From Hymenobacter monticola (GTDB lineage Bacteria > Bacteroidota > Bacteroidia > Cytophagales > Hymenobacteraceae), in contig NZ_CP094534.1 in the NCBI RefSeq assembly GCF_022811645.1, positions 2,852,001-2,916,000 of the forward strand: a stretch of 64,000 nucleotides of DNA, given 5' to 3'. Shown here in pieces: positions 9,162 to 17,083 of this stretch; the stretch's first letter is position 1, and the number at the start of each line of letters is the position of its first letter. The position numbers and the translations under genes were made by a program. A model generated the notes under the pieces. It did not search any database and had not been told where the DNA came from. It saw nothing but the letters and a program-made list of their open reading frames with translations.

Positions 9162-10190
9162 TTATTTTGACGAGTCTATAGGCTTTGAAGTATATATTTC
9201 ACGCATGATTTCCCGGCCAACCGATGGACGGTAGTGCATATCTTCATAATAATTACCCACGACCTGAGTGAATTTATTAACACCGCTGAAATCATGAACG
9301 TGCTCAGCACCGAATATGCGTTGCATACAGGACAAATCAGCTGGATTAAATACGACTTGTTCATACATAGGACTGATGACAATTTGATATTTGGTGTGGT
9401 GCTTCTTAAAAATATTGTGAATAGCTACTAGTTGTTGAATCTGTTCAGCTCCTGTAACCGATTGAGCAACAGTTGGCTTCGCATTTCTAGGCCATAAGCG
9501 CTTATTTCGATTGTAGAAGCCAATTGAATCAGCATGAATTTCCTGTTCGATGTCAGGTAGAGACATATCATTGGTTACTGGGTCGAAATGAACGCGGCGG
9601 CTTTCGAACATTTCATCCATTTCCGATGTGGATTTATGAAGAAAGCGCTTTTGATAATAGCTGAAAAAGAATAGGTCCGAAAAATAAGCCTTGAGGAAAG
9701 AGAAGTGAAATGCAAAAGGCCATTCCCCAGTAATACGCGGGTCTTTACGTCGGAAGTGAGAGTCAAAGTCTTTGACTTCTGCTAAGAGTTCTGAGTCAAC
9801 TATTAGCAGCGCATTATTTATTTCTTGGCTGTGTTGCTCTATGAATAGCAATTTCTTCCATATTCCGAATAAAGACTCACCAGATGCATCGTAGTGGAAT
9901 GAAAGACTATCATTTGTGTACTTACGCCAATCACGAATGGAAAAAGCCATAGTTCGTGAATTGCCCAAGATGAATGATGTATATTTTCGTTTGGCAGAAG
10001 TGTTTATATACATCTCTGTGCTGACATAGTCTCGATTAGGAATAGTAATGAGATTGTCAGCAAAATCAGGATATTGGTAAAGAACCCAGAATGGGTCAAA
10101 TATAATGTAAGAAGCAATTAAGAGTAGAAAAGGAATGCTTAGTAAAAATATTTTACTAAGTAATTGCTTTGCTTTGAATAAATAGCCCAT
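9162..10190 (-). CDS. SGNH-like membrane-anchored protein of an O-acylation pair
   Basis: The 342-residue protein has one N-terminal transmembrane helix (about residues 13-32) and then an extracytoplasmic domain. ILGNSRTMAF (S78) resembles SGNH block I, and YEDMHYRP near the end (D317 and H319) resembles the D-x-x-H block V of DltD, AlgJ and AlgX. Such proteins take an acyl group from an MBOAT partner and put it on a glycan outside the membrane. The MBOAT gene lies immediately upstream in the same direction; its remnant stop at 10191 abuts this ATG at 10190. The gene is strongly AT-rich. Sequence resemblance is weak outside the motifs. Confidence 0.62.
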   Translation of the reverse strand: MGYLFKAKQLLSKIFLLSIPFLLLIASYIIFDPFWVLYQYPDFADNLITIPNRDYVSTEMYINTSAKRKYTSFILGNSRTMAFSIRDWRKYTNDSLSFHYDASGESLFGIWKKLLFIEQHSQEINNALLIVDSELLAEVKDFDSHFRRKDPRITGEWPFAFHFSFLKAYFSDLFFFSYYQKRFLHKSTSEMDEMFESRRVHFDPVTNDMSLPDIEQEIHADSIGFYNRNKRLWPRNAKPTVAQSVTGAEQIQQLVAIHNIFKKHHTKYQIVISPMYEQVVFNPADLSCMQRIFGAEHVHDFSGVNKFTQVVGNYYEDMHYRPSVGREIMREIYTSKPIDSSK

Positions 10191-10382
10191 TTAGAATTGA
10201 AAATAAATGAATTGTACATGCTCAAACGCGCCTAACAAAGCGATATAAAGGACTATTCCATAGTATAGGCTCCAACGTAGTGCAGTAGGTTGTTGAGTCA
10301 CCCAGGTGCCTATATTAATTTGAAAACGGCCTTGCATCGTTTCGACGAACAGTAATATACTCAAACCTCCTACTAGAGAAAT
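10191..10382 (-). pseudogene. Detached 3' end of the MBOAT gene after an in-frame TGA
   Basis: Reading on in the same frame past the TGA at 10383-10385 gives 63 further residues starting ISLVGGLSILLFVETMQG and ending in a second hydrophobic helix and FIYFQF, followed by a TAA at 10191-10193. Two C-terminal membrane helices and an aromatic end are what full-length MBOAT O-acyltransferases have. There is no good start here, so this is the cut-off end of the gene upstream, lost by a single nonsense codon or hidden by a sequence error. Confidence 0.7.
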
Positions 10383-11657
10383 TCACTCAATTGGCTTGTA
10401 AAATATCAGCAAAGAGGAAAGACCTGTAAAGCTAGTGCCATGCCAGTTGGACTTGGCGCTTTCGGCCATGCTGCGTATAATTAAAAAGGCGTCGGAAATT
10501 GTGTTAGCACGGAAAAATATCCAAGCAAAAGTGACTAAGATGAAAGTGGTTGAAATAGTGATTACAGAATGATTCAAAAAGGAGAGTCGAGTTTTCTGAA
10601 TTATAAGTTGGCGCGTATCCTTTGTCAGCCTGCCAAATATTTGATAAAAACCGTGTAAAGCACCCCAGGCTATGAATGTCCAATTTGCTCCATGCCACAG
10701 ACCGCTGACCATAAATACGAAAAATAAATTGAAATACCCCCGTGGAATAGAGACGCGGTTGCCTCCGAGGGAAATATAAAGGTAGTCTTTAAACCAAGTG
10801 GATAGTGAAATATGCCAACGCCGCCAAAACTCCCCTATGCTTTTGGAAAAATAGGGACGGTCAAAGTTTTTCATTAGCTCAAATCCCATTACGCGGGCTG
10901 TGCCTAATGCCATATCAGAGTAGCCGGAAAAATCGCAGTAGATTTGGATGGCGAAAAAGACAGTAGCTATTATAACTGGCAGCCCATGAAAATAATTCGG
11001 TTTATTGTATACCTCATTTACCATGAAAGCAAGTCGGTCTGCTACAACAACCTTTTTGAATAGTCCCCAAGCCATCAAGCGAAGTCCACTTGTGACATTA
11101 TCGTAATTAAATGATTTTTTCTCGTGGAATTGGTAAAGAACATTTTGGGGACGTTCTATAGGGCCGGCAACTAACTGCGGATAGAACATTACATAAAGAG
11201 CATAAATACCGAAGTGCCTTTCTGCTGGATAATTACCGCGATACACTTCAATAGTGTAACTCATAGCCTGGAAAGTATGAAACGAGAGTCCGATAGGAAG
11301 GATAATATTCAGTAAGGGCAGTGATGCATGGTAATTACTTATATGAAGTAATTCGTTTAAGTTAGCAATAAAAAAATTGTAGTATTTAAATACGGCAAGT
11401 ACACCAATATTTGCAACCAAACTCATTGCCAAGTAAAACTTGCGCTGATTCCCTCTTGCATTCTCGATGAGGATACCGGCATAATAATCAATAATAATAG
11501 TTAAAATTAAAATTAATAAGTAAATAGGAATAAACGCCATGTAAAAGACACAGCTTGCTATTAATAAATGAATCCATCTGTGTCGATGAGGTAAGATGAA
11601 ATAGATAGCTGTAACGATAGGAAAAAAGACTAAAAATTCAAAAGAATTGAAAAGCAT
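10383..11657 (-). CDS. MBOAT-family O-acyltransferase, ended early by an internal TGA
   Basis: The 424-residue polytopic protein resembles AlgI/DltB-type acyltransferases. WRRWHISLSTWFKDYLYI (H282) and VSGLWHGANWTFIAWG (H322) are the two signature histidines, H322 being the catalytic one. YPQLVAGPIERP and CDFSGYSDMALGTARVMG are also typical. The enzyme moves acetyl groups across the membrane to modify glycans; the SGNH protein encoded just downstream is the expected partner. Usual length is about 470-490 residues; this frame stops early, but the same frame continues coding-like to 10191, so two terminal helices are missing. The region is AT-rich compared with both sides. It may be inactive. 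Confidence 0.8.
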   Translation of the reverse strand: MLFNSFEFLVFFPIVTAIYFILPHRHRWIHLLIASCVFYMAFIPIYLLILILTIIIDYYAGILIENARGNQRKFYLAMSLVANIGVLAVFKYYNFFIANLNELLHISNYHASLPLLNIILPIGLSFHTFQAMSYTIEVYRGNYPAERHFGIYALYVMFYPQLVAGPIERPQNVLYQFHEKKSFNYDNVTSGLRLMAWGLFKKVVVADRLAFMVNEVYNKPNYFHGLPVIIATVFFAIQIYCDFSGYSDMALGTARVMGFELMKNFDRPYFSKSIGEFWRRWHISLSTWFKDYLYISLGGNRVSIPRGYFNLFFVFMVSGLWHGANWTFIAWGALHGFYQIFGRLTKDTRQLIIQKTRLSFLNHSVITISTTFILVTFAWIFFRANTISDAFLIIRSMAESAKSNWHGTSFTGLSSLLIFYKPIE

Positions 11658-11708
11658 GGACTTGACTTGTTTTAATTGAGACGTTAATTACTGTTAGCTA
11701 TAGGATTT

Positions 11709-12767
11709 CTATATTTTAAAATTGTTCAGTATGTTCAATAATTCTTCAGCCCGCACCGAAGTGTAATGTTTATCCAGAATAGCTCGATGCGCATCAAAAG
11801 AAGGAGACTGCTGCTGAAGATAACCGCCGAGGGTTTGCGCAAACTCTTCGTAAGACGTAACGTTCGGACACACCTTGTTCAGCTCATAATAGCGGGTTTC
11901 GGCATTGTCGGGGTACTTGCCCAGTAGCAGGCACTGCGCCGCCAGTAGTTCCAGGTAGCGGGGCGTGACGGGGTTGAAGCCGCCGGTGCGAATTTCACCA
12001 CCATCGATGCCGGGGGTGCTGTAGAACGATATTTTGCTGGCCCGCAACAGGCTAATGTAGTCTTCGCGGCTCTGAAACTTCCCTACCAGGCCGCTCTTGT
12101 TCGAGGCGTAGTAGTATTCGCCATCAATCTCCTGCTGGTAGAGGTATTCCGTTTCGGGGTGTTGACGGACGTACTCGTCCAAGTAATCGCGCAGCACCTG
12201 GTTGGTCCGGATGTTGAGCCGGCCGGCCAGTAGAATGTCGTATTTTTTTTCGTAACGCGTTTCAGGCAGCAGTCGGTAGCGGTCGGATAGGCTAAGGGCC
12301 AGGTGGGCCAGGTTGAGCGGGCAATTGTGCTCTTGCATATATTGCAACGCCTCCAAGCTGGAAATGAGCACCAGCGGGCAGCGGCGGTACGTGCGGCCAA
12401 AGTCCTGCGCTCCGGCGGGCGTGGGCGGTTTCCACAGGTCGATGAGCAGCGGAATGGTCTTGGCGGCCGTGGTGAAGTTGGGCTCGCGCGCCGGGTATAG
12501 CTCGTGCGCTAAGCTATAGGCATCGGCAGCCTGCACCGAGGGCCGGCCCAACTCCAAACGGTTGTTGATGTAGTCGAGGAGGTCGCCGCTCAGCTTGTTG
12601 TAGGCCGGCTTGGTGTACCGGTTTATCAAGGCCTTGCGAAGGGGCGTTTTAGCGTCGATAACGGGCACCCCTAACGCCGCCGCTAGGTCATCTTCCCACT
12701 CGTAGATAAGATGAAAAGGCGGCGATAGCTCGTAGGCACGGGTAGAAAGGATATTCGCAATTCGCAT
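11709..12767 (-). CDS. Putative family 1-like glycosyltransferase
   Basis: I chose the ATG at 12767 (MRIANILSTRAYEL, 352 residues) over the longer frame from 12854 because a TACTTTTG promoter box lies between them at 12810-12817 and the longer N-terminus is not protein-like. The C-terminal half has a GT-B layout: YDILLAGRLNIRTNQ starts the second Rossmann domain, and GGEIRTGGFNPVTPRYLELLAAQCLLLG resembles the donor-binding E-x7-E region of CgeB-like enzymes. It is GC-rich and divergent from the next gene. Donor and acceptor are unknown. Confidence 0.65.
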   Translation of the reverse strand: MRIANILSTRAYELSPPFHLIYEWEDDLAAALGVPVIDAKTPLRKALINRYTKPAYNKLSGDLLDYINNRLELGRPSVQAADAYSLAHELYPAREPNFTTAAKTIPLLIDLWKPPTPAGAQDFGRTYRRCPLVLISSLEALQYMQEHNCPLNLAHLALSLSDRYRLLPETRYEKKYDILLAGRLNIRTNQVLRDYLDEYVRQHPETEYLYQQEIDGEYYYASNKSGLVGKFQSREDYISLLRASKISFYSTPGIDGGEIRTGGFNPVTPRYLELLAAQCLLLGKYPDNAETRYYELNKVCPNVTSYEEFAQTLGGYLQQQSPSFDAHRAILDKHYTSVRAEELLNILNNFKI

Positions 12768-12809
12768 AAAAACTAACCTGGCAGCAAAAGGAGATGGCCA
12801 AACAAAATC

Positions 12810-12817
12810 CAAAAGTA
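12810..12817 (-). promoter_or_regulatory. Putative -7 box for the leftward glycosyltransferase
   Basis: On the minus strand this reads TACTTTTG, matching TAnnTTTG, 42 bp before the ATG at 12767. It argues for that start instead of 12854. Confidence 0.45.
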
Positions 12818-12923
12818 GCGCATCGGGTGGGATAAACAGGCCTTTTATATTCAATGAGCCGCCGCATTCATGCTAAGGCCGGCATTCGTCCATATGGAAG
12901 TAACCTCTCTAAAACTTACGCCG

Positions 12924-12931
12924 TATCTTTG
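12924..12931 (+). promoter_or_regulatory. Putative -7 box for the STELLO-like gene
   Basis: TATCTTTG matches TAnnTTTG and lies 63 bp before the ATG at 12995. With the box at 12810 on the other strand it makes this a divergent promoter region. It supports the start at 12995, not 12854. Confidence 0.45.
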
Positions 12932-12994
12932 CGCCGCCGTCTGCATCCCGGCAGGTTTGGTCCAACATCCGTTTTTTTCGCTAGTCATTTCTCA

Positions 12995-13999
12995 ATGTCG
13001 AATCCACGTACCAGTATTGTCATCACTTCCATCTTTGCGCCCACCGAGGCAGTGGTTAAGTTCGCCAACCTGCCTGATTACAAACTGGTAGTAGCCGGCG
13101 ACCGAAAGTCGCCCGCCGATTGGAACGCGGCCAATACCACCTATCTCGACGTGGCAGCACAGGAAGCCGCTGGCTTTCGCATGAGCGAAAAGCTGCCTTT
13201 CAACCACTACGGCCGCAAAATGATGGGCTACCTGCACGCCATTCGCGAGGGCGCCGAGGTGATTGTGGATACCGACGACGACAACATTCCGTACGATGAC
13301 TGGGCTTTCCCGGCCATGGAGGGCCAATTTGCGACTGCGCCAGCCGGCAAGGGGTTCGTTAATATTTACAAAAACTTTACCAGCCACCACATCTGGCCGC
13401 GCGGCTACCCGCTCGACCTGATTCTGAACCAGGACCACAACCTGAAAGAGGAAGAGTTGCAGCCCCAAGAAACCAAAATCGGTATCTGGCAGGGCCTTGC
13501 CGACTCGGACCCCGACGTGGACGCCATCTACCGGCTGGTAGACAACACCGAGATTTTCTTCGACAAGCGCGACCCCATCGTATTGCCCGAAGGCACACTT
13601 TGCCCCTTCAACTCGCAAAACACGCTGGTGCGGCGCGAACTGTTCCCGTTGCTTTACCTGCCGGCTTACGTCACATTCCGCTTCACCGACATTCTGCGTG
13701 GGCTGGTGGCCCAGCCCATTATGTGGGCGCATGGCTACCGGCTGGGGTTCACCCAGGCCACGGTGCTGCAGGTGCGCAACCCGCACGACTACGTGAAAGA
13801 CTTCGAGTCGGAAATTCCCTGCTACCTGCACCCCAACCGGGTAATTGCGGCCGTGCAGCGCGCGCTGAAACCCGGCCATTCGGTGGCCGAAGACCTGCGT
13901 GCGGCCTACGCTGAGCTCGCTGCAGAAAACATCGTGACGGCCCAGGAAATCGAGTTGCTCGACCTGTGGCTGGCCGATATGGCCGCCCTGACCGCTTAA
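12995..13999 (+). CDS. STELLO/DUF288-like glycosyltransferase
   Basis: The 334-residue protein begins MSNPRTSIVITSIFAPTEAV. An open frame from 12854 exists, but its first 47 residues look non-coding and a promoter box lies within it. YKLVVAGDRKSP, PFNHYGRKMMGYLHAIREGA and VIVDTDDDNIPYDDW are recognisable blocks of the STELLO (DUF288) family; the DTDDDN site is a plausible metal/nucleotide-sugar site. In plants STELLO proteins help cellulose synthase; bacterial members occur in polysaccharide clusters and their reaction is unknown. No membrane anchor is seen. Confidence 0.7.
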   Translation: MSNPRTSIVITSIFAPTEAVVKFANLPDYKLVVAGDRKSPADWNAANTTYLDVAAQEAAGFRMSEKLPFNHYGRKMMGYLHAIREGAEVIVDTDDDNIPYDDWAFPAMEGQFATAPAGKGFVNIYKNFTSHHIWPRGYPLDLILNQDHNLKEEELQPQETKIGIWQGLADSDPDVDAIYRLVDNTEIFFDKRDPIVLPEGTLCPFNSQNTLVRRELFPLLYLPAYVTFRFTDILRGLVAQPIMWAHGYRLGFTQATVLQVRNPHDYVKDFESEIPCYLHPNRVIAAVQRALKPGHSVAEDLRAAYAELAAENIVTAQEIELLDLWLADMAALTA

Positions 14000-14120
14000 A
14001 TGGCATTTGGAAGCAACCGGTGGTAGCGCGCGTGTGCACCACCAGTTGCTCCGCCGCCGACTGCTGATTTCAGCCCTACTGCAGGCGTCCGATGCCCGCG
14101 GCAACACGTTCGTTTTTCTC

Positions 14121-15095
14121 ATGCAAAAGTTTCCTTCTGTTTCCGTTGTCATTCCTTCCTGGAACCAGGGGCGTTTCATTGGCCGAACCCTCGACAGCAT
14201 TCTGAAACAAGACTACCCCGGCCCGATACAAATTATTGTGTCAGACGGGGGCTCTACCGACGAAACCGTGGAGGTTCTGCAGCGCTACGGCGACCGCATC
14301 ACCTGGTGGTCGGCCCGCGACGAGGGCTTTGTTGATGCCGTTACCAAGGGGGTGGCGCGTGCCACCGGCGAGATTCTGGCGGTGCAGAGTTCCGATGACT
14401 ATTACCTACCCGGGGCATTCCGGGCCATGGCAGCCGGCTTCGCTCAATATCCTGAAGCCAGCTTCATCTCCGGGGGCGAGTATGCCATTGACCTGGCCGG
14501 CAACGTGGTGAGCAGCGGCAACCCGAGCGGCGAGATTACGCCCCGCACCATTCTCTTTAGTACCATTCCGCCACAGCATGCCACGTTTGTTAAGCGGCGC
14601 TACTTCGAAGAAACCGGAGGCATGCGCCGCGCCGTGGATATGTGCGCCGACATCGACCAGTGGTACCGCATTGCGCACCTAGCCCACGGGCACTACATTC
14701 CCCAGATGTTGGCCGTGTACCAACTGCATCCCGACCAGCGCACCGTCACTTCCGATAAATGGTTTCCGAATCTGGTAAAGATGGTAGAAATAACTGAGGA
14801 GGAGCCCCGCTACGGCAGCGTATTCCGACTGAATGACGAGGAGCGGCGCAACCTGTATACCTACTGGGAAATCAACTGGACCAGCAAGCGCGACCCCGCC
14901 GCCGGGCGTGCCATTGCCTTGCGCCATCTGCCCAACTTGTTGAGCTTCACTACCCGCACCCGTCGCATGATACTTGGCAACACTGTGAATCAGGTAGCCC
15001 GTAAGGTGCTGCCGCGGGGCCTGGTGAGCGCCTTAAGGCCAACAGCACCTGTCGTAGAGGCTGCACGGCCGGATTTGGACTGGTGGCGAGCCTAA
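14121..15095 (+). CDS. Family 2 glycosyltransferase
   Basis: The ATG at 14121 (MQKFPSVSVVIPSWNQGRF, 324 residues) puts the first beta strand at the N-terminus, as is normal for GT2; the frame extends to 14007 without sensible sequence. IIVSDGGSTDET near residue 37 and AVQSSDDYYLPG near 90 are the donor and metal sites, and DMCADIDQWYRIA near 175 is the acceptor-side block. It follows the STELLO-like gene by 121 bp and precedes the GDP-fucose synthase. The transferred sugar is unknown. Confidence 0.82.
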   Translation: MQKFPSVSVVIPSWNQGRFIGRTLDSILKQDYPGPIQIIVSDGGSTDETVEVLQRYGDRITWWSARDEGFVDAVTKGVARATGEILAVQSSDDYYLPGAFRAMAAGFAQYPEASFISGGEYAIDLAGNVVSSGNPSGEITPRTILFSTIPPQHATFVKRRYFEETGGMRRAVDMCADIDQWYRIAHLAHGHYIPQMLAVYQLHPDQRTVTSDKWFPNLVKMVEITEEEPRYGSVFRLNDEERRNLYTYWEINWTSKRDPAAGRAIALRHLPNLLSFTTRTRRMILGNTVNQVARKVLPRGLVSALRPTAPVVEAARPDLDWWRA

Positions 15096-15143
15096 GCAAA
15101 CTGGTTTAGACACCATCAATTACTATTTTCTGGACATAATCTG

Positions 15144-16097
15144 ATGAATAAAGAAGCCAAGATATACGTGGCCGGACACCGCGGCATGGTCGGTTCGGCC
15201 ATGATGCGCCGCTTGCAGCAGGCCGGATACCACAACCTGATTACGCGTACTTCGCAGGAGTTGGACCTGCGCAACCAGGCGGCTGTGGCCGATTTCTTCG
15301 CTGAGGAAAAGCCAGAATATGTGGTGCTGGCGGCGGCCAAGGTGGGAGGTATTGTGGCCAACAACGTGTACCGGGCCGATTTCCTGTATGAGAACCTGAT
15401 GATTGAAGCCAACGTCATTCATCAAAGCTACCTGCAGGGCGTGCAAAAGCTGCTTTTTCTGGGTTCTTCGTGCATCTATCCCAAGATGGCTCCGCAGCCT
15501 TTGCAGGAAAATGCTCTGTTGACCGGCCCGCTCGAAGAAACGAATGAGCCTTACGCCGTAGCCAAAATCGCCGGCATCAAGCTTTGTGATGCTTACCGTG
15601 CGCAGTATGGCTGCAACTTCATCTCGGCCATGCCCACCAATTTGTATGGCCCGCACGACAATTACGACCTGAAAAATTCGCACGTGCTGCCGGCCCTTAT
15701 TCGTAAGTTTCACGAGGCCAAGGCCAGCGGAGCTCCCGAAGTAGAGGTGTGGGGCAGCGGTACGCCGCGCCGCGAATTTCTGCACGCCGATGACCTGGCC
15801 GACGCCTGCCTCTGGCTGCTCGAAAATTACAACGAGCAGGGCTTGGTGAACATTGGCACCGGCGAAGACCTGAGCATCCGCGAGCTGGCCGAACTGGTTA
15901 GCCGTACGGTGGGCTACGAAGGCCAGATTCGCTTCAATACCGACTACCCCGATGGTACCCCCCGCAAGCTCATGGACGTGAGCAAGCTGGCCGGGCACGG
16001 CTGGAAGGCCTCCATTGGGCTGGAAGAGGGAATAGCGGCCGTGTACGCGGCCTTCCAACAAGGCGACGCCAAAAACAGCGCTTTGGCAACAGCGTAA
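15144..16097 (+). CDS. fcl: GDP-L-fucose synthase (GDP-4-keto-6-deoxymannose epimerase/reductase)
   Basis: An extended SDR of 317 residues. GHRGMVGSA (11-19) binds NADPH, and [13 protein letters not shown] (C110), PYAVAKIAG (Y137, K141) and [15 protein letters not shown] (H180) supply the full set of GDP-fucose synthase residues: Cys and His for the 3,5-epimerisation, Tyr and Lys for the 4-reduction. It makes GDP-L-fucose from the product of GDP-mannose 4,6-dehydratase, encoded 3.8 kb downstream at 19931. A GT10 fucosyltransferase gene lies between them. An IS5 element has landed 185 bp downstream. Confidence 0.95.
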   Translation: MNKEAKIYVAGHRGMVGSAMMRRLQQAGYHNLITRTSQELDLRNQAAVADFFAEEKPEYVVLAAAKVGGIVANNVYRADFLYENLMIEANVIHQSYLQGVQKLLFLGSSCIYPKMAPQPLQENALLTGPLEETNEPYAVAKIAGIKLCDAYRAQYGCNFISAMPTNLYGPHDNYDLKNSHVLPALIRKFHEAKASGAPEVEVWGSGTPRREFLHADDLADACLWLLENYNEQGLVNIGTGEDLSIRELAELVSRTVGYEGQIRFNTDYPDGTPRKLMDVSKLAGHGWKASIGLEEGIAAVYAAFQQGDAKNSALATA

Positions 16098-16289
16098 CGG
16101 TGCGACAGGGGGCGGCCGCCACCCTTTTCGTTGGCAAAGCCGTCCGGCCATTGTCTCGGTCCGGGTATCGGGGCCGCCCTGTGAGCGAATAGGGCGTGCC
16201 CAGTTGGCTGCGTGAACCAACTCGTTGGTACTGCCACGCGTCGTTCGCGTCTGTTCAGACGCCAATCATCTCTTATTGCCTAGGAAGTG

Positions 16290-17059
16290 TTAACAATCGC
16301 GCAGCCAGAGCACAGTTGCTGCTAAGTGAATAAAAGCCAGAAAATGCCGGTCCAACTTGTCGTAGCGCGTGGCCACGCGTCGAAATTGCTTGAGGCGGCT
16401 GAAGAGTCGCTCGATGGGGTGGCGCTGGGCGTAGCGGGCCGGGTCGTAGGCCCGCGGGTGCCGGCGCTTGCGCCGGGGCGGAATCACGGCGTGGGTGCCG
16501 CGGGCAGCCAAAGCGGCCACCAGCGGGTCGGAATCGTAGCCCCGGTCGGCGATGAGGTGGACCGGGGCCAAGCCCTCGAGCAGGGGCAAGGCTTGCGGGG
16601 CGTCGTGGCGCTGGCCCGCCGTGAGGCAGCAGCGCACGGGCCGGCCGCGGGCGTCGGCCACGGCGTGCAGCTTGCACGTCAGCCCGCCGCGGCTGCGGCC
16701 GAGGGCCTGCGGTCCGTTTTTTTGCGCGCCCCGGACGCGTGCTGGTGGGCCCGCACGGTGGTCGAATCCACCAGCAGCGTGTGCAGGGCGGTTTCGTCCT
16801 GCACGGCCTCGAACACGCGTTGCCACACACCCGCGGCCGCCCAGCGCTGGAAGCGCGTGTACGTCGTGTGCCAGTTGCCGCGTTCCGGCGGCAGGGCCCG
16901 CCACCGCGCCCCGTTGCGCGCCAGCCAGAGCACGGCTTCCACGAACTGGCGGTTGTCGCGCCCGCGCCCACCGCTCGTGCCTTCCCGACCCGGCAAGAGG
17001 GGCGCCAACCGCGCCCATTGCGCATCCGTGAGCATTCTTTCCATGCCCCAAACTACCAA
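16290..17059 (-). CDS. IS5-family transposase made by programmed -1 frameshift
   Basis: Frame A (17059 or 17044 down to 16679) encodes MLTDAQWARLAPLLPG and LVDSTTVRAHQ, the helix-turn-helix-like part and first catalytic Asp. Frame B (to 16290) encodes LIADRGYDSDPL and HPIERLFSRLKQFRRVATRYD, the second Asp and the Glu of the DDE triad. The frames meet at a run of seven A (16717-16723). A -1 slip there changes R-K-K-T to R-K-K-N and joins the two parts into one protein of about 255 residues. The GC content is very high. Other long frames across the element are shadows. Confidence 0.85.
16717..16723 (-). promoter_or_regulatory. A7 slippery site for the transposase frameshift
   Basis: On the minus strand the mRNA reads CGC AAA AAA ACG in frame A. 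A -1 slip on the A run moves the ribosome to AAC GGA CCG, the frame that holds the rest of the DDE domain. Upstream and downstream protein sequences join smoothly at this point. Confidence 0.7.
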
Positions 17060-17083
17060 TCACTGTTAACACTTCCTAGTACA

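Larger units (their letters stand above)
16283..17076 (-). mobile_element. IS5-family (IS427-group-like) insertion sequence
   Basis: About 794 bp bounded by the 13-bp perfect inverted repeat GGAAGTGTTAACA. CTAG stands at both borders (16280-16283 and 17076-17079), which fits a TA or CTAG target duplication. The element carries one two-frame transposase gene on the minus strand. It lies between the GDP-fucose synthase and a Wzx flippase, only a few bases before the flippase N-terminus. Reading frames and ends are intact, so it may be active. Confidence 0.9.

Noticed and set aside
8990..9181. Short frames on both strands near 9.0 kb
   Set aside because: They are pieces or shadows of the decayed IS1 transposase, not genes.
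13992..14120. Upstream extension of the GT2 gene at 14121
   Set aside because: The added residues are not protein-like and the GT2 fold normally starts at the first beta strand.
16326..17069. Long rightward frames across the IS5 element
   Set aside because: They are antisense shadows of a very GC-rich transposase and match no protein family.
16739..17083. N-terminal extension of the first flippase to 592 residues
   Set aside because: The extra part is read from the IS5 element in antisense and is unrelated to the second flippase copy.
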